A stretch of DNA of 64,000 bases, taken from contig NZ_JAKUJZ010000005.1 of assembly GCF_022436675.1 (NCBI RefSeq), forward strand, positions 1 through 64,000, given 5' to 3'. The notes under the pieces were generated by a model. That model was not told the origin of the DNA. It worked only from the letters and a program-made list of their open reading frames with translations, and ran no database searches. This stretch comes from Rheinheimera hassiensis. GTDB taxonomy: Bacteria > Pseudomonadota > Gammaproteobacteria > Enterobacterales > Alteromonadaceae. The translations under genes were made by a program, and so were the position numbers. This document shows positions 1-9,516 of this stretch, piece by piece (position 1 is the stretch's first letter; every line of letters starts with the position of its first letter).

Positions 1-54
1 TTTGCGAACCGTTTTAACTCACCCGAGACACCCAAACTGCAGCACCCCGTGGCA

Positions 55-90
55 TGGCGCGCATTATAGGGCGTTTTGAAATACCTGCAA
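55..90 (-). promoter_or_regulatory. Strong rRNA/tRNA-type (rrn P1-like) promoter reading left
   Basis: On the minus strand there is a perfect -10 box TATAAT (63-68), a 16-base spacer and a -35 box TTGCAG (85-90). The bases after the -10 are the GC-rich discriminator GCGCGCC, and AT-rich DNA lies upstream of the -35. A 16-base spacer with a GC-rich discriminator is the hallmark of stringently controlled stable-RNA promoters such as rrn P1 of E. coli. Transcription would start near base 56 and leave the window at base 1. No coding start follows within the window, which fits an rRNA or tRNA leader. The identity of the downstream gene is inferred. Confidence 0.6.
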
Positions 91-171
91 GCGGTTATTT
101 GAGAAAAATGACAGTTTTAATATCGTTAGCCGATTAATTGCACAAAATGCTATAAAAGCAGACAAAATGCG

Positions 172-1314
172 CTACTTTTCACCCGCTCTGATTACTACCG
201 CCGCTTTAAGCCGGCTTTTACCGTAACTAAAGGCTTTGATAAATACACTATGCTCTACCGGAATATATTGCCGCTCAGCAGCAGACAGCCAGGGGATATC
301 TTCAGTGTCGGGATCATTAATGTAGACAAAGTGTTCATCCACTGCACATACCACTACCCAATGCGGCGCTTTGCTTTTATCAAACTGCCAGGTGCTGATA
401 AGCACCAGCAATAAAGCACCATCCTGCAGTAACTGTTTTATCTTGCTGATACCGAGCTCTGAGCGTTGTAGCACTATGCCACTTTGTTCTACTTTTTGCC
501 GGAATGAATCATGCACGCGCTGCAAAATCGCTTTTTTAACTTCACTGCGCACCGTGTCAGTAAATAGCGGGCCTTCTTTATTTAAGAAAACTTCAACTGA
601 AAACCCCCTGTTATGTGCAGCTAAAGCTAAGCCCCTTGGACCACAGCCGCCATGACCTGAGGTCATAAAAATAGTCGTGGCCTCGCGCCAGATATCAATT
701 TCCAAAGCAGTAGGGTCAAACTTGCCCGGTTGAAAATAATTAAACACCATTAATAAGCAAGCCGGCCCACAGGTAAAAGGTGTGGTTTGCACTATATAAG
801 GTACTTGCCGATTTAGCGATCTGTCATTGAATTGAATAGTCTGTTTTTGCATACAGATAGCATCAGAGTGATCTTCGTAAAAGTCATGCTTAACGGCAAA
901 CTCATGGTAATTGAGTTTCTGGTATAAGCGAATAGCAGCCATATTGTCGTAACGCACCTCTAAACGCAGCAATACACAACGCCTGGCTGCCGCCGTTTGC
1001 TCAGCATGCAACATCAGAAACTCTGCTATGCCCTGCTTACGACAGGCAGGGTCAACCGCCAGAGAATATAAACGTGCCAGGCTGGTGCCTCTGCGATAAA
1101 TAAGTAAAAAGTACCCTACTACCTGCTCTGACTGCTCAACCAACAACAGGTCGCTGCGCTTTTCCGCGATAAAGCGTTTAAAGCTACGCAAGCTGATGCG
1201 GTCAGCAGTAAAACACTTATTCTCTAATGCTACCAAGGTAGCCAAATCAGACAAACTGGCATTTCTGATGGATAACATAGCTGTATCTGCGGGTAACGCC
1301 ATAACTACACTCAT
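172..1314 (-). CDS. GNAT acetyltransferase fused to a C39-like (papain-fold) peptidase
   Basis: This 380-residue protein has two domains. Residues 14-155 form a RimI-like GNAT domain with the acetyl-CoA loop around R92-G95-A97. Residues 170-380 form a C39-like cysteine peptidase domain, with the nucleophile in TPFTCGPAC (C182), the histidine in APHWVVV (H318) and the aspartate in YINDPD (D334). The start is the ATG at 1314, preceded by AAAGG. It diverges from the RimK-like ATP-grasp gene at 1467, and the two share a 150-base control region. GNAT, papain-like peptidase and ATP-grasp genes have been predicted to act together in making and processing amide-linked peptides or protein tags. The substrate is unknown, and there is no signal peptide, so it is probably cytoplasmic. 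Confidence 0.85.
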   Translation of the reverse strand: MSVVMALPADTAMLSIRNASLSDLATLVALENKCFTADRISLRSFKRFIAEKRSDLLLVEQSEQVVGYFLLIYRRGTSLARLYSLAVDPACRKQGIAEFLMLHAEQTAAARRCVLLRLEVRYDNMAAIRLYQKLNYHEFAVKHDFYEDHSDAICMQKQTIQFNDRSLNRQVPYIVQTTPFTCGPACLLMVFNYFQPGKFDPTALEIDIWREATTIFMTSGHGGCGPRGLALAAHNRGFSVEVFLNKEGPLFTDTVRSEVKKAILQRVHDSFRQKVEQSGIVLQRSELGISKIKQLLQDGALLLVLISTWQFDKSKAPHWVVVCAVDEHFVYINDPDTEDIPWLSAAERQYIPVEHSVFIKAFSYGKSRLKAAVVIRAGEK

Positions 1315-1466
1315 TATTGCCTTTATCTGGTTTTTAACTAAGTTTAGGATAACACCAGCTAAACAAATGAAAAGCCAACAAGAAATTTAACTGTTGTAGT
1401 GCAGATTTCTTCGCTGTCTTTTGTTGTCACACCACGACATGCTTTAGCAAAATTACAGGAGTCGCA

Positions 1467-2933
1467 ATGGCCAAACTTATTATCGTAGTCGACAAAGCTC
1501 AGGATTGGGCACCTTTTCATCAGTATGATGGCGTAATGACGTTACCGGCCTATTTGAAATGGTCAGCAAAAAATAAACAACGTACCCGGGTGATTAACTT
1601 ATGCCGCCAGGCGCAGTACCTAGGGAGCGGCTATTACTGTTCATTGCTGGCAGAAGCGCGCGGCCATCACGTAGTACCTTCTGTGCGGGCGTTTAATAAA
1701 TTTAACCGCCATGAAATAGCCGATATTGCCGAAGAAATTCCCGGCACTATCTTAACCCAGCTCAACAAAGCTTTAGTTGATGAAACCAGCACGCAGCTTA
1801 TTTTTAATATTTACTTCGGTGAAACTGAGCATAAAGCACTGAAAAAAGTGGCTGGCTACCTGTTTGATGCCTTTTCGGTACCTATACTGCGTGTCGAGTT
1901 GCAAAAGAAAGCTACCTGGCAGGTGAAAACACTAAAAATCGGCAGTGTGCATAAACTGAACGAGCAAGAGCAAAGCTTGTTCGGCAATACGTTGGAGCGC
2001 TATAGCCACAAGATCTGGCGGGTAGAACCGACTAACCGTAAATATAAGTATGATCTGGCCGTATTAGTTGATCCGAAAGAGAAGTTCCCGCCCTGCACGC
2101 CTAAATCGCTGGAACTGTTTAGCAAAGCAGCCAAAAAAGCCGCGATGGATACCGAGCAGATCAGCTCTCGAGATATTCACCGGCTAGCAGAATTTGATGG
2201 TTTGTTTATTCGTGAAACAACCGGAGTGAACCATCATACCTTTCATATGGCATTAAAAGCCGAGCGCGAAGGATTGGCGGTAATTGACGACCCTAACTCG
2301 ATATTGCGCTGTGGCAACAAAGTGTATCTGCAAACCTTATTTGAGCAGCATAAAGTACCGATGCCTGATGGCATTATGCTGTTTAAGCAGGATGAAGATA
2401 ACTTAGAGCGTGCTGCCGACACTCTCGGTTTGCCCTTAGTGCTGAAGATCCCCGACGGCAGTTTTTCCCGCGGGGTGGTAAAAGTAAAAACCCTGACCGA
2501 GTTGCGCTCACAACTTAGTGCGCTGTTTGAGCAAAGCGCGATTATTCTGGCCCAGCGTTATACCTTTACCGAATACGACTGGCGTATTGGTGTGCTGAAC
2601 GGCATGGCCATTTTTGCCTGTAAGTATTTTATGGCACGTAACCACTGGCAAATTTATAAACATGGTAAAGCAAAGACAGAAAGTGGTGGCTTTAGCACCT
2701 GTGCTGTTACTGAAGTGCCATCGCATGTACTTGATGCCGCTATCCGCGCTTGCGCACCTATAGGCGATAGTTTATATGGCGTGGATGTAAAACAAGACGG
2801 CGATAAAGTTTACGTAATAGAAGTTAACGATAATCCGAATATTGATGATGGCGTAGAAGATTTGTTTCTGGGAAATAAACTGTACGACATGATTGTTGAG
2901 GACTTTATTCGCCGTATAGAACTAAAACGGTGA
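1467..2933 (+). CDS. RimK-family ATP-grasp ligase with RLAN-type N-terminal domain
   Basis: This 488-residue protein starts at an ATG preceded by AGGAG. Residues 1 to about 190 resemble the N-terminal domain found in long RimK-like proteins. Residues from about 270 to the end are an ATP-grasp ligase: VLKIPDGSFSRGV carries the nucleotide-binding lysine, and the C-terminal EVNDNPNIDDGVEDL supplies Mg-binding acidic residues and Asn. ATP-grasp enzymes join a carboxylate to an amine through an acyl phosphate. E. coli RimK adds glutamates to ribosomal protein S6 but is about 300 residues, so this longer enzyme is a separate subfamily. The divergent GNAT-C39 partner suggests a ligation/trimming pathway. 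Substrate unknown. Confidence 0.85.
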   Translation: MAKLIIVVDKAQDWAPFHQYDGVMTLPAYLKWSAKNKQRTRVINLCRQAQYLGSGYYCSLLAEARGHHVVPSVRAFNKFNRHEIADIAEEIPGTILTQLNKALVDETSTQLIFNIYFGETEHKALKKVAGYLFDAFSVPILRVELQKKATWQVKTLKIGSVHKLNEQEQSLFGNTLERYSHKIWRVEPTNRKYKYDLAVLVDPKEKFPPCTPKSLELFSKAAKKAAMDTEQISSRDIHRLAEFDGLFIRETTGVNHHTFHMALKAEREGLAVIDDPNSILRCGNKVYLQTLFEQHKVPMPDGIMLFKQDEDNLERAADTLGLPLVLKIPDGSFSRGVVKVKTLTELRSQLSALFEQSAIILAQRYTFTEYDWRIGVLNGMAIFACKYFMARNHWQIYKHGKAKTESGGFSTCAVTEVPSHVLDAAIRACAPIGDSLYGVDVKQDGDKVYVIEVNDNPNIDDGVEDLFLGNKLYDMIVEDFIRRIELKR

Positions 2934-2943
2934 ACTATGGACG

Positions 2944-2968
2944 CAAAAAAACCGGCCTGGGCCGGTTG
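2944..2968 (-). terminator. Terminator of tRNA-Leu
   Basis: Perfect 8-bp stem AACCGGCC/GGCCGGTT at 2950-2967, followed on the minus strand by a run of seven U. It lies just after the 3' end of the tRNA and also faces the end of the rimK-like gene. Confidence 0.8.
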
Positions 2969-2971
2969 ATT

Positions 2972-3057
2972 TGGTGCAGATGGAGAGACTCGAACTCTCA
3001 CGCCTTGTGGGCACAAACACCTGAAGCTTGCGTGTCTACCAATTCCACCACATCTGC
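2972..3057 (-). tRNA. tRNA-Leu (anticodon CAG)
   Basis: An 86-nt class II tRNA on the minus strand. The acceptor arm GCAGATG (3051-3057) pairs with CATCTGC (2976-2982), followed by A and an encoded CCA (2972-2974). The anticodon stem CAAGC/GUUUG closes a seven-base loop with anticodon CAG. A long variable arm and a T-loop GTTCGAG are present, typical of Leu tRNA. Its own promoter and terminator flank it, so it is a single-gene unit. Confidence 0.95.
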
Positions 3058-3092
3058 GTTATGTTTCGCGCTCAGCGCTTAACATGGCGTGC

Positions 3093-3120
3093 AGTATAGC
3101 GACTTTATAAAACCAGTCAA
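3093..3120 (-). promoter_or_regulatory. Promoter of tRNA-Leu
   Basis: On the minus strand: -35 TTGACT (3115-3120), a 16-base spacer, -10 TATACT (3093-3098) and the GC-rich discriminator GCACGCC. This is the same stable-RNA design as the promoter at the left edge of the window. Confidence 0.75.
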
Positions 3121-3180
3121 CTGTGAAAATGCACATTTTGTATCGTTTTATATCGTTCGGACAAATACCAAGCAAGATGC

Positions 3181-4131
3181 TTAGTATTTCGTCTTTTTCA
3201 GTAACCCAATCTCCTCTAAACGCTGCATTAAGTAGTCGTTAGAGTTAATCGGCTCAGGGTAACGATTGGGCCTGTCGGCACTGATGCAGCTATCCAATGT
3301 CTTTATCACATAATCCGGGTTCGGATGCATAAAGAACGGAATTGAATAGCGCGGTTCACCTGCCGCAGCACCTGCCGGATTAACCACTCGATGAGTGGTG
3401 GATGGCAATACATGGTTGGTCAAACGCTGCAGCATATCGCCAATGTTCACCACTATAGTGCCTTCAATAGTGGTTACCGGTAGCCAGCTGCCATCACGGC
3501 GTAAAATTTCCAGCCCGGCTTCATTAGACCCTACCAACAAGGTAATAAGATTAATATCTTCATGCTGGCCGGCGCGAATAGACTGAGTGCTGGTATCTTT
3601 AATTGGCGGATAATGTATAGGCCGTAAAATCGAGTTACCGTAATTTACTTTATCGGCAAAGTAACTTTGCTCTTGCTGCAAAAACAATGCCAGCGCTTCC
3701 AATACGGTATTACCAAGCTTTTCCAACTCGCTATACAGCGCATAAGTAGCTTGCTTAAAACCGTCTACCTCAGTTGGCCAAACATTAGGATATAAGCTGG
3801 GATGCGGTGCAGGGCCATCCAGCTCACGACCCACATGCCAGAACTCTTTTAAATCCGGGTGATTAGAGTCTTTAGCTTTTTCGACGCCAACAGCAGTATA
3901 ACCGCGAGCCCCGCCCTGACCCGGTTTATGGTATTTCGCTTTAACCTCACTCGGTAAAGCGAAAAATTGCTTAATTGCTGTGTAAGTATTTGCTACCACT
4001 TCATCCGGAATACCATGGCCGCTAATGCCGCAGAATCCAAACTCAGTGTAGGCCTTGCCAATTTCGGCAACAAAGTTATCTTTGTCGGTGGCAAACCGTC
4101 TTATATCTAACGTTGGAACTTGCTGTGTCAT
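3181..4131 (-). CDS. Isopenicillin N synthase-like 2OG-Fe(II) dioxygenase
   Basis: This 316-residue protein has the DIOX_N plus 2OG-FeII_Oxy layout. The iron ligands are H and D of GQHEDINL and the H of STTHRVVNP. RYSIPFF supplies the Arg and Ser that usually bind 2-oxoglutarate. The length fits bacterial isopenicillin N synthase-like oxygenases, most of which have unknown substrates and do not make antibiotics. It is the last gene of a three-gene operon with uridine kinase and a nucleoside transporter, 16 bases after the transporter. The link to nucleoside metabolism is inferred from position only. Confidence 0.85.
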   Translation of the reverse strand: MTQQVPTLDIRRFATDKDNFVAEIGKAYTEFGFCGISGHGIPDEVVANTYTAIKQFFALPSEVKAKYHKPGQGGARGYTAVGVEKAKDSNHPDLKEFWHVGRELDGPAPHPSLYPNVWPTEVDGFKQATYALYSELEKLGNTVLEALALFLQQEQSYFADKVNYGNSILRPIHYPPIKDTSTQSIRAGQHEDINLITLLVGSNEAGLEILRRDGSWLPVTTIEGTIVVNIGDMLQRLTNHVLPSTTHRVVNPAGAAAGEPRYSIPFFMHPNPDYVIKTLDSCISADRPNRYPEPINSNDYLMQRLEEIGLLKKTKY

Positions 4132-4147
4132 ATAAAAGACCTGTTTT

Positions 4148-5356
4148 TTAGCCTAAGGAAAAAAAGAGCCCTGCAATAGTAGCGCTCATTAAGTTAGCTA
4201 ATGTTGCCGCAAGTAAGGCTTTTAAACCCAGCTCAGCAATATCAGCACGGCGACTTGGAGCCATTCCGCCCAAACCACCTAATAAAATAGCAATTGAAGA
4301 AAAGTTAGCAAAACCACACAGAGCGATAGTTACTATCACCTGAGTATGAGCGCTTAATTGATCTTTCACTTGCACAAAGTCGAGGTATGCGACAAATTCA
4401 TTAATTACCAGTTTTTGGCCAATAAAACTGCCGGCCATCCGGGCCTCATCCCAGGAGACTCCGAGAATAAAGGCTAACGGTTGAAACACATAACCAAATA
4501 TCACCTGTAGTGTTAAACCTTCAACGCCAAACCAATTGGCAATGCCACCAATAGCGCCATTAACTAATGCAATCAAACCAACAAAAGCCAGCAGCATAGC
4601 ACCAACATTTAATGCCAATTGCATACCGCTGGAGGCGCCAGCAGCAGCAGCATCAATTAAGTTGGTATGCTGAGTATCAGCCTGTATCTCGTTCAACTCA
4701 TTCTTCGGTTGTTCGGTTTCCGGCAAAATGAGTTTTGCCATTAAAAACCCACCCGGTGCAGCCATAAAACTAGCAGCAATCAGGTATTTAAGTTCAATGC
4801 CCAAACCGGCATAACCTGCAAGTACAGAGCCAGCAACAGAAGCTAAACCACCTACCATAACGGCAAATAATTCAGAACGGGTCATGGTAGGGATAAAAGG
4901 CCGAACTATTAACGGCGCTTCGGTTTGACCAACAAAAATATTTGCCGCCGCCGACATAGACTCCGGCCGGCTGGTGCCCAGCAGTTTTTGCAAACCACCA
5001 CCAATAATACGGATAATCCAGGTCATAACACCTATATGGTACAGCACTGCAATTAACGATGAGAAAAAGATAATAATCGTCAGCACATGCACTGCGAAAA
5101 TAAAGCCTTGTGATTTACGGCCGATATCGCCAAACAGAAACTCAATGCCAGAGGTAGCATAACTGATAACATTGGCGACAAAAGCTGAAATGCTGTACAG
5201 CACATCCTGGCCAAAAGGCACATACAAGACAAAAGCCCCTATTGCCAACTGAATTGCAAAGGCACCACCCACGGTGCGCCAATTTATCCGGCTGCGGTTG
5301 GCAGATGCGGCATACGCCACCAGTAACAGGGCAACAATGCCCACTAATCCCATCAT
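4148..5356 (-). CDS. Concentrative nucleoside transporter, NupC/CNT family
   Basis: This 402-residue membrane protein has about ten hydrophobic segments and the CNT-family layout: an N-terminal helix pair, the motif [18 protein letters not shown] in the gate region, and a C-terminal [12 protein letters not shown]. It should import nucleosides by ion symport across the inner membrane. It starts at an ATG with AGGGAA upstream and lies 20 bases after udk. Together with uridine kinase it forms a logical import-then-phosphorylate unit for pyrimidine salvage. The exact nucleoside range cannot be read from the sequence. Confidence 0.9.
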   Translation of the reverse strand: MMGLVGIVALLLVAYAASANRSRINWRTVGGAFAIQLAIGAFVLYVPFGQDVLYSISAFVANVISYATSGIEFLFGDIGRKSQGFIFAVHVLTIIIFFSSLIAVLYHIGVMTWIIRIIGGGLQKLLGTSRPESMSAAANIFVGQTEAPLIVRPFIPTMTRSELFAVMVGGLASVAGSVLAGYAGLGIELKYLIAASFMAAPGGFLMAKLILPETEQPKNELNEIQADTQHTNLIDAAAAGASSGMQLALNVGAMLLAFVGLIALVNGAIGGIANWFGVEGLTLQVIFGYVFQPLAFILGVSWDEARMAGSFIGQKLVINEFVAYLDFVQVKDQLSAHTQVIVTIALCGFANFSSIAILLGGLGGMAPSRRADIAELGLKALLAATLANLMSATIAGLFFSLG

Positions 5357-5376
5357 ACGTTATTCCCTGATTATTA

Positions 5377-6021
5377 TTATTCAGCCAGCAACTGGCGAAT
5401 TTTTGCTTTTATTATATCGATAGCAATCTGGTTTTTACCGCCGCGGGTCACCACCAGATCGGCATGCTGTTTGGAAGGCGCGATAAACTCAAAAAAAGCT
5501 GGCCTTACGGAGTTTTCATATTGCTCAGTTACCGAGCTTAAACTGCGGCCTCTGTCCTCTAAATCACGTTTTATACGCCTTAACAGGCAGACATCCAGCG
5601 GCGTATCCATAAATACCGTAATATCAAACTGCTCTCTTAACTGCTCATCAGTCAGCAGCAAAATCCCTTCAACCAGAATTACTTTCGCCGGTTGCACCGC
5701 TATAGTTTCGTCAGTACGGGTGTGTATTTTATAGCTATATTGCGGCATTTGTATGGCTTTACCGGCACGTAGCGCGCGCAAATGCGCAGCCAGTAATTCA
5801 TGTTCAAAAGCTGCAGGGTGGTCATAATTAGTTAACGTGCGTTGTTCAAACGACAAATGGCTCTGATCGCGATAGTAGGCATCTTCCGATAAAATAGCGA
5901 TACGCTCACCGCCCAACTCAGCTACCAGTTCCTGGTATACCGTTGATGCAAAAAGGCTTTTACCTGATGCAGAAGCACCGGCAATAGCGATAATAGTATT
6001 TTTTCCCACTGGCACGTTCAC
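5377..6021 (-). CDS. udk: Uridine kinase
   Basis: Phosphorylates uridine and cytidine in pyrimidine salvage. The Walker A motif GASASGKS lies near the N terminus. [19 protein letters not shown] and [11 protein letters not shown] are characteristic Udk segments. The frame is open to an ATG at 6102, but that ATG is inside the terminator hairpin of the upstream TonB receptor gene. The GTG at 6021 gives 214 residues, the usual Udk length, so it was chosen. No clear ribosome site is visible before either, so the start is uncertain. First gene of the udk, transporter, dioxygenase operon. Confidence 0.88.
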   Translation of the reverse strand: MNVPVGKNTIIAIAGASASGKSLFASTVYQELVAELGGERIAILSEDAYYRDQSHLSFEQRTLTNYDHPAAFEHELLAAHLRALRAGKAIQMPQYSYKIHTRTDETIAVQPAKVILVEGILLLTDEQLREQFDITVFMDTPLDVCLLRRIKRDLEDRGRSLSSVTEQYENSVRPAFFEFIAPSKQHADLVVTRGGKNQIAIDIIKAKIRQLLAE

Positions 6022-6072
6022 TTTTGCAGAAATTAGCTGCTGATTATCGCTAATTACGCCTGAATTAGAAAT

Positions 6073-6107
6073 AAAAAAATGCCAGTCGAGTACGACTGGC
6101 ATTTTTA
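6073..6107. terminator. Bidirectional-looking terminator after TonB receptor 1
   Basis: Perfect 10-bp stem ATGCCAGTCG/CGACTGGCAT (6079-6102) with loop AGTA. Seven A precede it and five T follow. It directly follows the stop of the TonB receptor at 6129 on the minus strand. Its core ATGCCAGT is shared with the terminator of the second receptor at 9451-9480. Confidence 0.85.
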
Positions 6108-6128
6108 TTTTACTGTTTATTAAACAGA

Positions 6129-9100
6129 TTAGAACTTATAGCTTAAACCTATGCGAACTTCCCATAGAGAAGGTTCAATACGGCGGTTTTCGGCTGTTGG
6201 CTGGTTGAAGGTATAAACATACTGGCCATTAGCGTTAACACTGGTGGTCACGGCTGACGTCTGTGAACTACCTTCTTTAACAATACCCCAGTCATCATTC
6301 AGGAAATTACCAACGTTCTCCATCACGAAGTAAACGCTACCTTTATGCTCTGCAGTAAAACCTGGGAACTGTTGTTCAACACGAATATCAAACTTATTCC
6401 ACCAGCTACCACTCAGAGCATTACGTGGCATGATGCTGCCGCGATAACCTTCAAGCCCTTGCTCAGTTATCCAGTTGTTAAAATTAGTTTCATTTTCCGC
6501 AGATGCGAAGACAACACTGCTATCGTTTAAAGTTGGAACGTATAACAACTGACGGCTTGCATCGTTAAAACCTAAACCCGAGCTTGAACGGTCAAAGGTA
6601 TAACCATAAGAATTACTCTTAACTACCTGGCCGAATAAACTGAAACGAGTTTCATAGCTTGCAAAAAACTCATGGGCATAAGATAAGTTCAGTGTAAAAC
6701 GATGAGGAATTTCATAGTCGGATGTTGATAAAGCTAAGTTTTCAGTATCTGACGCAGAAACATAGTGGTAATTAGAAAATGCCACCGAACTGTTCATCGG
6801 ATGTACGTCTTTAGAATCAGTATAAGCATATGCTAAAGCGATATCGACGCCATTATCAAAAGACTTAGTGCCTGACAATGAAAAAACCGTAGACCGAGCA
6901 TCATCTCCCTGCCGGTTCGTCAACAGGAAATCATTATTTGAACCACGTCTAGAAGTATATACAGGACGACCGTCTGGCGCGGTGCCGGTTTGATCTAGCG
7001 AGAGGTCCTTGATCAGAGCTGAGTTTTTCTTTCTGCTGTGTAATAGATCTGCAGATACAACATAACCACTGTCAAAGCTGTATGTAGCACCTAAAGCATA
7101 CTTCCACTCAGAAGGGATTTTGAAATCTGGATCTGTGACGTTAGTCGTAGAATCAGCAGTTCCAGAGCCAACCGCATCATACAATGCTTGAGGTACGTCA
7201 TACCCCGGACGGCCTTCACCTGTAAGAGCAACAGCATTTGGCCCTAACAGTTGCATGTCACGTTGGTTAATTTGAATATTGCGTATGCCATCATTGGAGT
7301 AGCTGTTAGAAATCCATACGTTAGGATTACCACCAGAATATAGACCGACACCACCACGAACTTCAAGTTGTTCAGTGGCAACCCAGTTAATACCTAAACG
7401 AGGTTGCAATAGACTTTTGCCATCCAGATTTTGCTGGTTAGAATAACCGTAGCGGTCTTCAAATTTAGCATTATAAGTAGGAACGCTGTCACTGGTATAC
7501 CAGTCATAACGTAAACCTGCCGTAATAGTTACGTCTGCATTAGGCAAACGATACTTATCCTGAGCGTAAACCGTGTGGATATTATATTTAAATTCACCAG
7601 CAGCATCGTTCGGATTATGCGATGAAGCATTACCGTAATAAGCTCTTGCTAAACCATTCCTGAATGCCTCAATACCAGAAAAACGGTATTGACCGACGCT
7701 GTTTTGTACGAATAAGTTGAAAACATCTAAGTTTTCATACTCATATCCAAAATACAGTTCATGGTCGTTCAAATAGTAAGTACCAGCCAGTTTGAAAGAC
7801 AAATTATCGTAATTTAAAATATTGGACTGACGTGAGTCATCAGGGCCTAAATAGATAGTGGTTCCATTTACGCCAAGTACCTGAACTTCACCAAAGCCAC
7901 TGGCGGCATCGATTGACAGCTGGCGATTACGCAACTCAGAGTAACCAAGGCGAACTTCAGTAGAAAAATCTGGCGTCCAATCTGAATATAAAGACGTAAC
8001 ATAAGCATTTAGCTCAGCTCCGCGCTCGTAGAAGTGATTCGATAGTGACAGGCGATCAGAACCAGCATCAGACTGCGCTATAGCGTAACCATCGTTATAG
8101 TTATATAGGAAGTTTGCGCGGTGTAGTTCGTTAATGTTCCAGTCAATCTTCAGCAAAATCTTTTCATCTTCAACCGGCATACTTGGAATTGTAGAACCAG
8201 GATCGTAGTTGTAAACATCTTTTGCAATTGAAGTAATTTCATCTATCTGAGCTTGCGTTACACGACCATTTGCTAAAGGTGCATAATCAAATATCTCTGA
8301 ACCTTCTAACTTTTCATAGGCAAAAAAAGCAAACAACTTATCTTGTACTATCGGGAAGCCAACATTCACACCGTAGCGTTTTTCGTTATAAGAGCCAAGG
8401 TTCTGCTTGTCGCCTTCTAACTTGTCGCCTTTCATCGAATCATTAGTGTAGTCAACGAAAACACTACCGCTAACTTCATTAGAACCTGACTTGGTAACAG
8501 CATTAATATTACAAGCAGTGAAACCGCCATACTTCACGTCAAATGGCGCAAGCTCGACAGCTACCTGATCTATAGCATCAAATGAAAATGGAATCCGCTC
8601 CGTTGGATAACCACTGCTATTCAGACCAAAGTTGTCGTTCATACGAACGCCATCTACCGTTAAGCTGTTAGACCGTGGGCTGCCACCGGCACACTGTATA
8701 GAGCTAGCATTCGTTTCATTGATATAAATGCGGGGATCAGCACGAATTACATCTTTAATATCACGGTTCATTGAAGGCGCAACTTCAAGAGCATAGCTAT
8801 CAAAACGTGCTGATGGACCATTATCACCCGTCAGGCTGGAAATAGCGGTTCCGGCAACCTGAATTCTTTCAATAGTAGATGCTTCTAACTGACGCTGGAG
8901 TTGAAAAGTTTCGCCTAATGTAAGGTAAATATCATTAATTACCGTATCAGCATATGCATCAGAGTCGACGATGATCTGATAAGGGCCACCAACTCTCAAA
9001 CCGGAAGCATTAAAAAATCCACTTTCGTTTACAACTGCCTGCCGGCTTGTGCCTGAAGGTACGTGCAAAATCGTTATTTTCGTACCTGCCGCTGGAGAGC

Positions 9101-9209
9101 CTTGCGGGCTGCTAATTACACCCCGAATGGCTGATGAGGTATCAGCAAAAGCAACGTTTGCTACGCCCATAGAGAGTGCGACAGCAATAGCTAAATATTT
9201 AATCTTCAT
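6129..9209 (-). CDS. Oar-like TonB-dependent receptor (copy 1)
   Basis: This 1026-residue outer-membrane protein begins with a signal peptide ([15 protein letters not shown], cleavage after VAFA). A carboxypeptidase-regulatory-like beta domain follows (about 27-115), then a plug (about 130-260, with [13 protein letters not shown] and [12 protein letters not shown]), and a beta barrel ending in the outer-membrane signature LSYKF. Such receptors take up large substrates (peptides, glycans, chelates) using TonB energy; this subfamily is named after Oar of Myxococcus. Substrate unknown. It is a tandem paralogue of the gene at 9517-12630, with a matching leader and terminator. Confidence 0.9.
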   Translation of the reverse strand: MKIKYLAIAVALSMGVANVAFADTSSAIRGVISSPQGSPAAGTKITILHVPSGTSRQAVVNESGFFNASGLRVGGPYQIIVDSDAYADTVINDIYLTLGETFQLQRQLEASTIERIQVAGTAISSLTGDNGPSARFDSYALEVAPSMNRDIKDVIRADPRIYINETNASSIQCAGGSPRSNSLTVDGVRMNDNFGLNSSGYPTERIPFSFDAIDQVAVELAPFDVKYGGFTACNINAVTKSGSNEVSGSVFVDYTNDSMKGDKLEGDKQNLGSYNEKRYGVNVGFPIVQDKLFAFFAYEKLEGSEIFDYAPLANGRVTQAQIDEITSIAKDVYNYDPGSTIPSMPVEDEKILLKIDWNINELHRANFLYNYNDGYAIAQSDAGSDRLSLSNHFYERGAELNAYVTSLYSDWTPDFSTEVRLGYSELRNRQLSIDAASGFGEVQVLGVNGTTIYLGPDDSRQSNILNYDNLSFKLAGTYYLNDHELYFGYEYENLDVFNLFVQNSVGQYRFSGIEAFRNGLARAYYGNASSHNPNDAAGEFKYNIHTVYAQDKYRLPNADVTITAGLRYDWYTSDSVPTYNAKFEDRYGYSNQQNLDGKSLLQPRLGINWVATEQLEVRGGVGLYSGGNPNVWISNSYSNDGIRNIQINQRDMQLLGPNAVALTGEGRPGYDVPQALYDAVGSGTADSTTNVTDPDFKIPSEWKYALGATYSFDSGYVVSADLLHSRKKNSALIKDLSLDQTGTAPDGRPVYTSRRGSNNDFLLTNRQGDDARSTVFSLSGTKSFDNGVDIALAYAYTDSKDVHPMNSSVAFSNYHYVSASDTENLALSTSDYEIPHRFTLNLSYAHEFFASYETRFSLFGQVVKSNSYGYTFDRSSSGLGFNDASRQLLYVPTLNDSSVVFASAENETNFNNWITEQGLEGYRGSIMPRNALSGSWWNKFDIRVEQQFPGFTAEHKGSVYFVMENVGNFLNDDWGIVKEGSSQTSAVTTSVNANGQYVYTFNQPTAENRRIEPSLWEVRIGLSYKF

Positions 9210-9390
9210 ATCGTTTTTTCACCTGGTAGTTGTAGGTATTTATCTAAATCCATTTGAATACAGATGCTGCTTTCAATTTGAGGAATTATGGTAACTAATT
9301 TATATTACATATTTCTTACGCCTAGCCAATTCACGGGAACTTTTAGCTCCTCTTGTTGTCGAGCTCAGTTGACACACAAGTGTAACATGT
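9207..9390 (-). promoter_or_regulatory. 5' leader/promoter region of TonB receptor 1, duplicated upstream of receptor 2
   Basis: About 180 bases before the start codon align closely with 12628-12815. Shared blocks on the plus strand include CATATCGTTTTT, AGGTATTTAT, ATTTGAATACAGA, CAATTTGAGG, CGGGAACTTTT and AAGTGTAACAT. The conservation extends well past the ribosome site, so promoter and probably operator sites were copied along with the gene. Apart from this, the 9210-9516 gap holds only the receptor 2 terminator. Confidence 0.7.
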
Positions 9391-9450
9391 GAATTGTTTG
9401 ATGCGAGAAAAACAAGCAAAAAAAGGTCAATAAATCAGCTCCTTTACCTG

Positions 9451-9480
9451 AAAAAAAAATGCCAGTTTAAGAACTGGCAT
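9451..9480 (-). terminator. Terminator of TonB receptor 2
   Basis: 9-bp stem ATGCCAGTT/AACTGGCAT (9459-9480) with loop TAAG, followed on the minus strand by a run of nine U. The stem core is shared with the terminator of receptor 1. Confidence 0.85.
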
Positions 9481-9516
9481 TTTCAGGTCAATAAATCCGT
9501 TTAACCGGTTGAACTA

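Noticed and set aside
2972-3057. Integrated element at tRNA-Leu
   Set aside because: No integrase gene and no repeat of the tRNA 3' end nearby; the flanking genes are ordinary.
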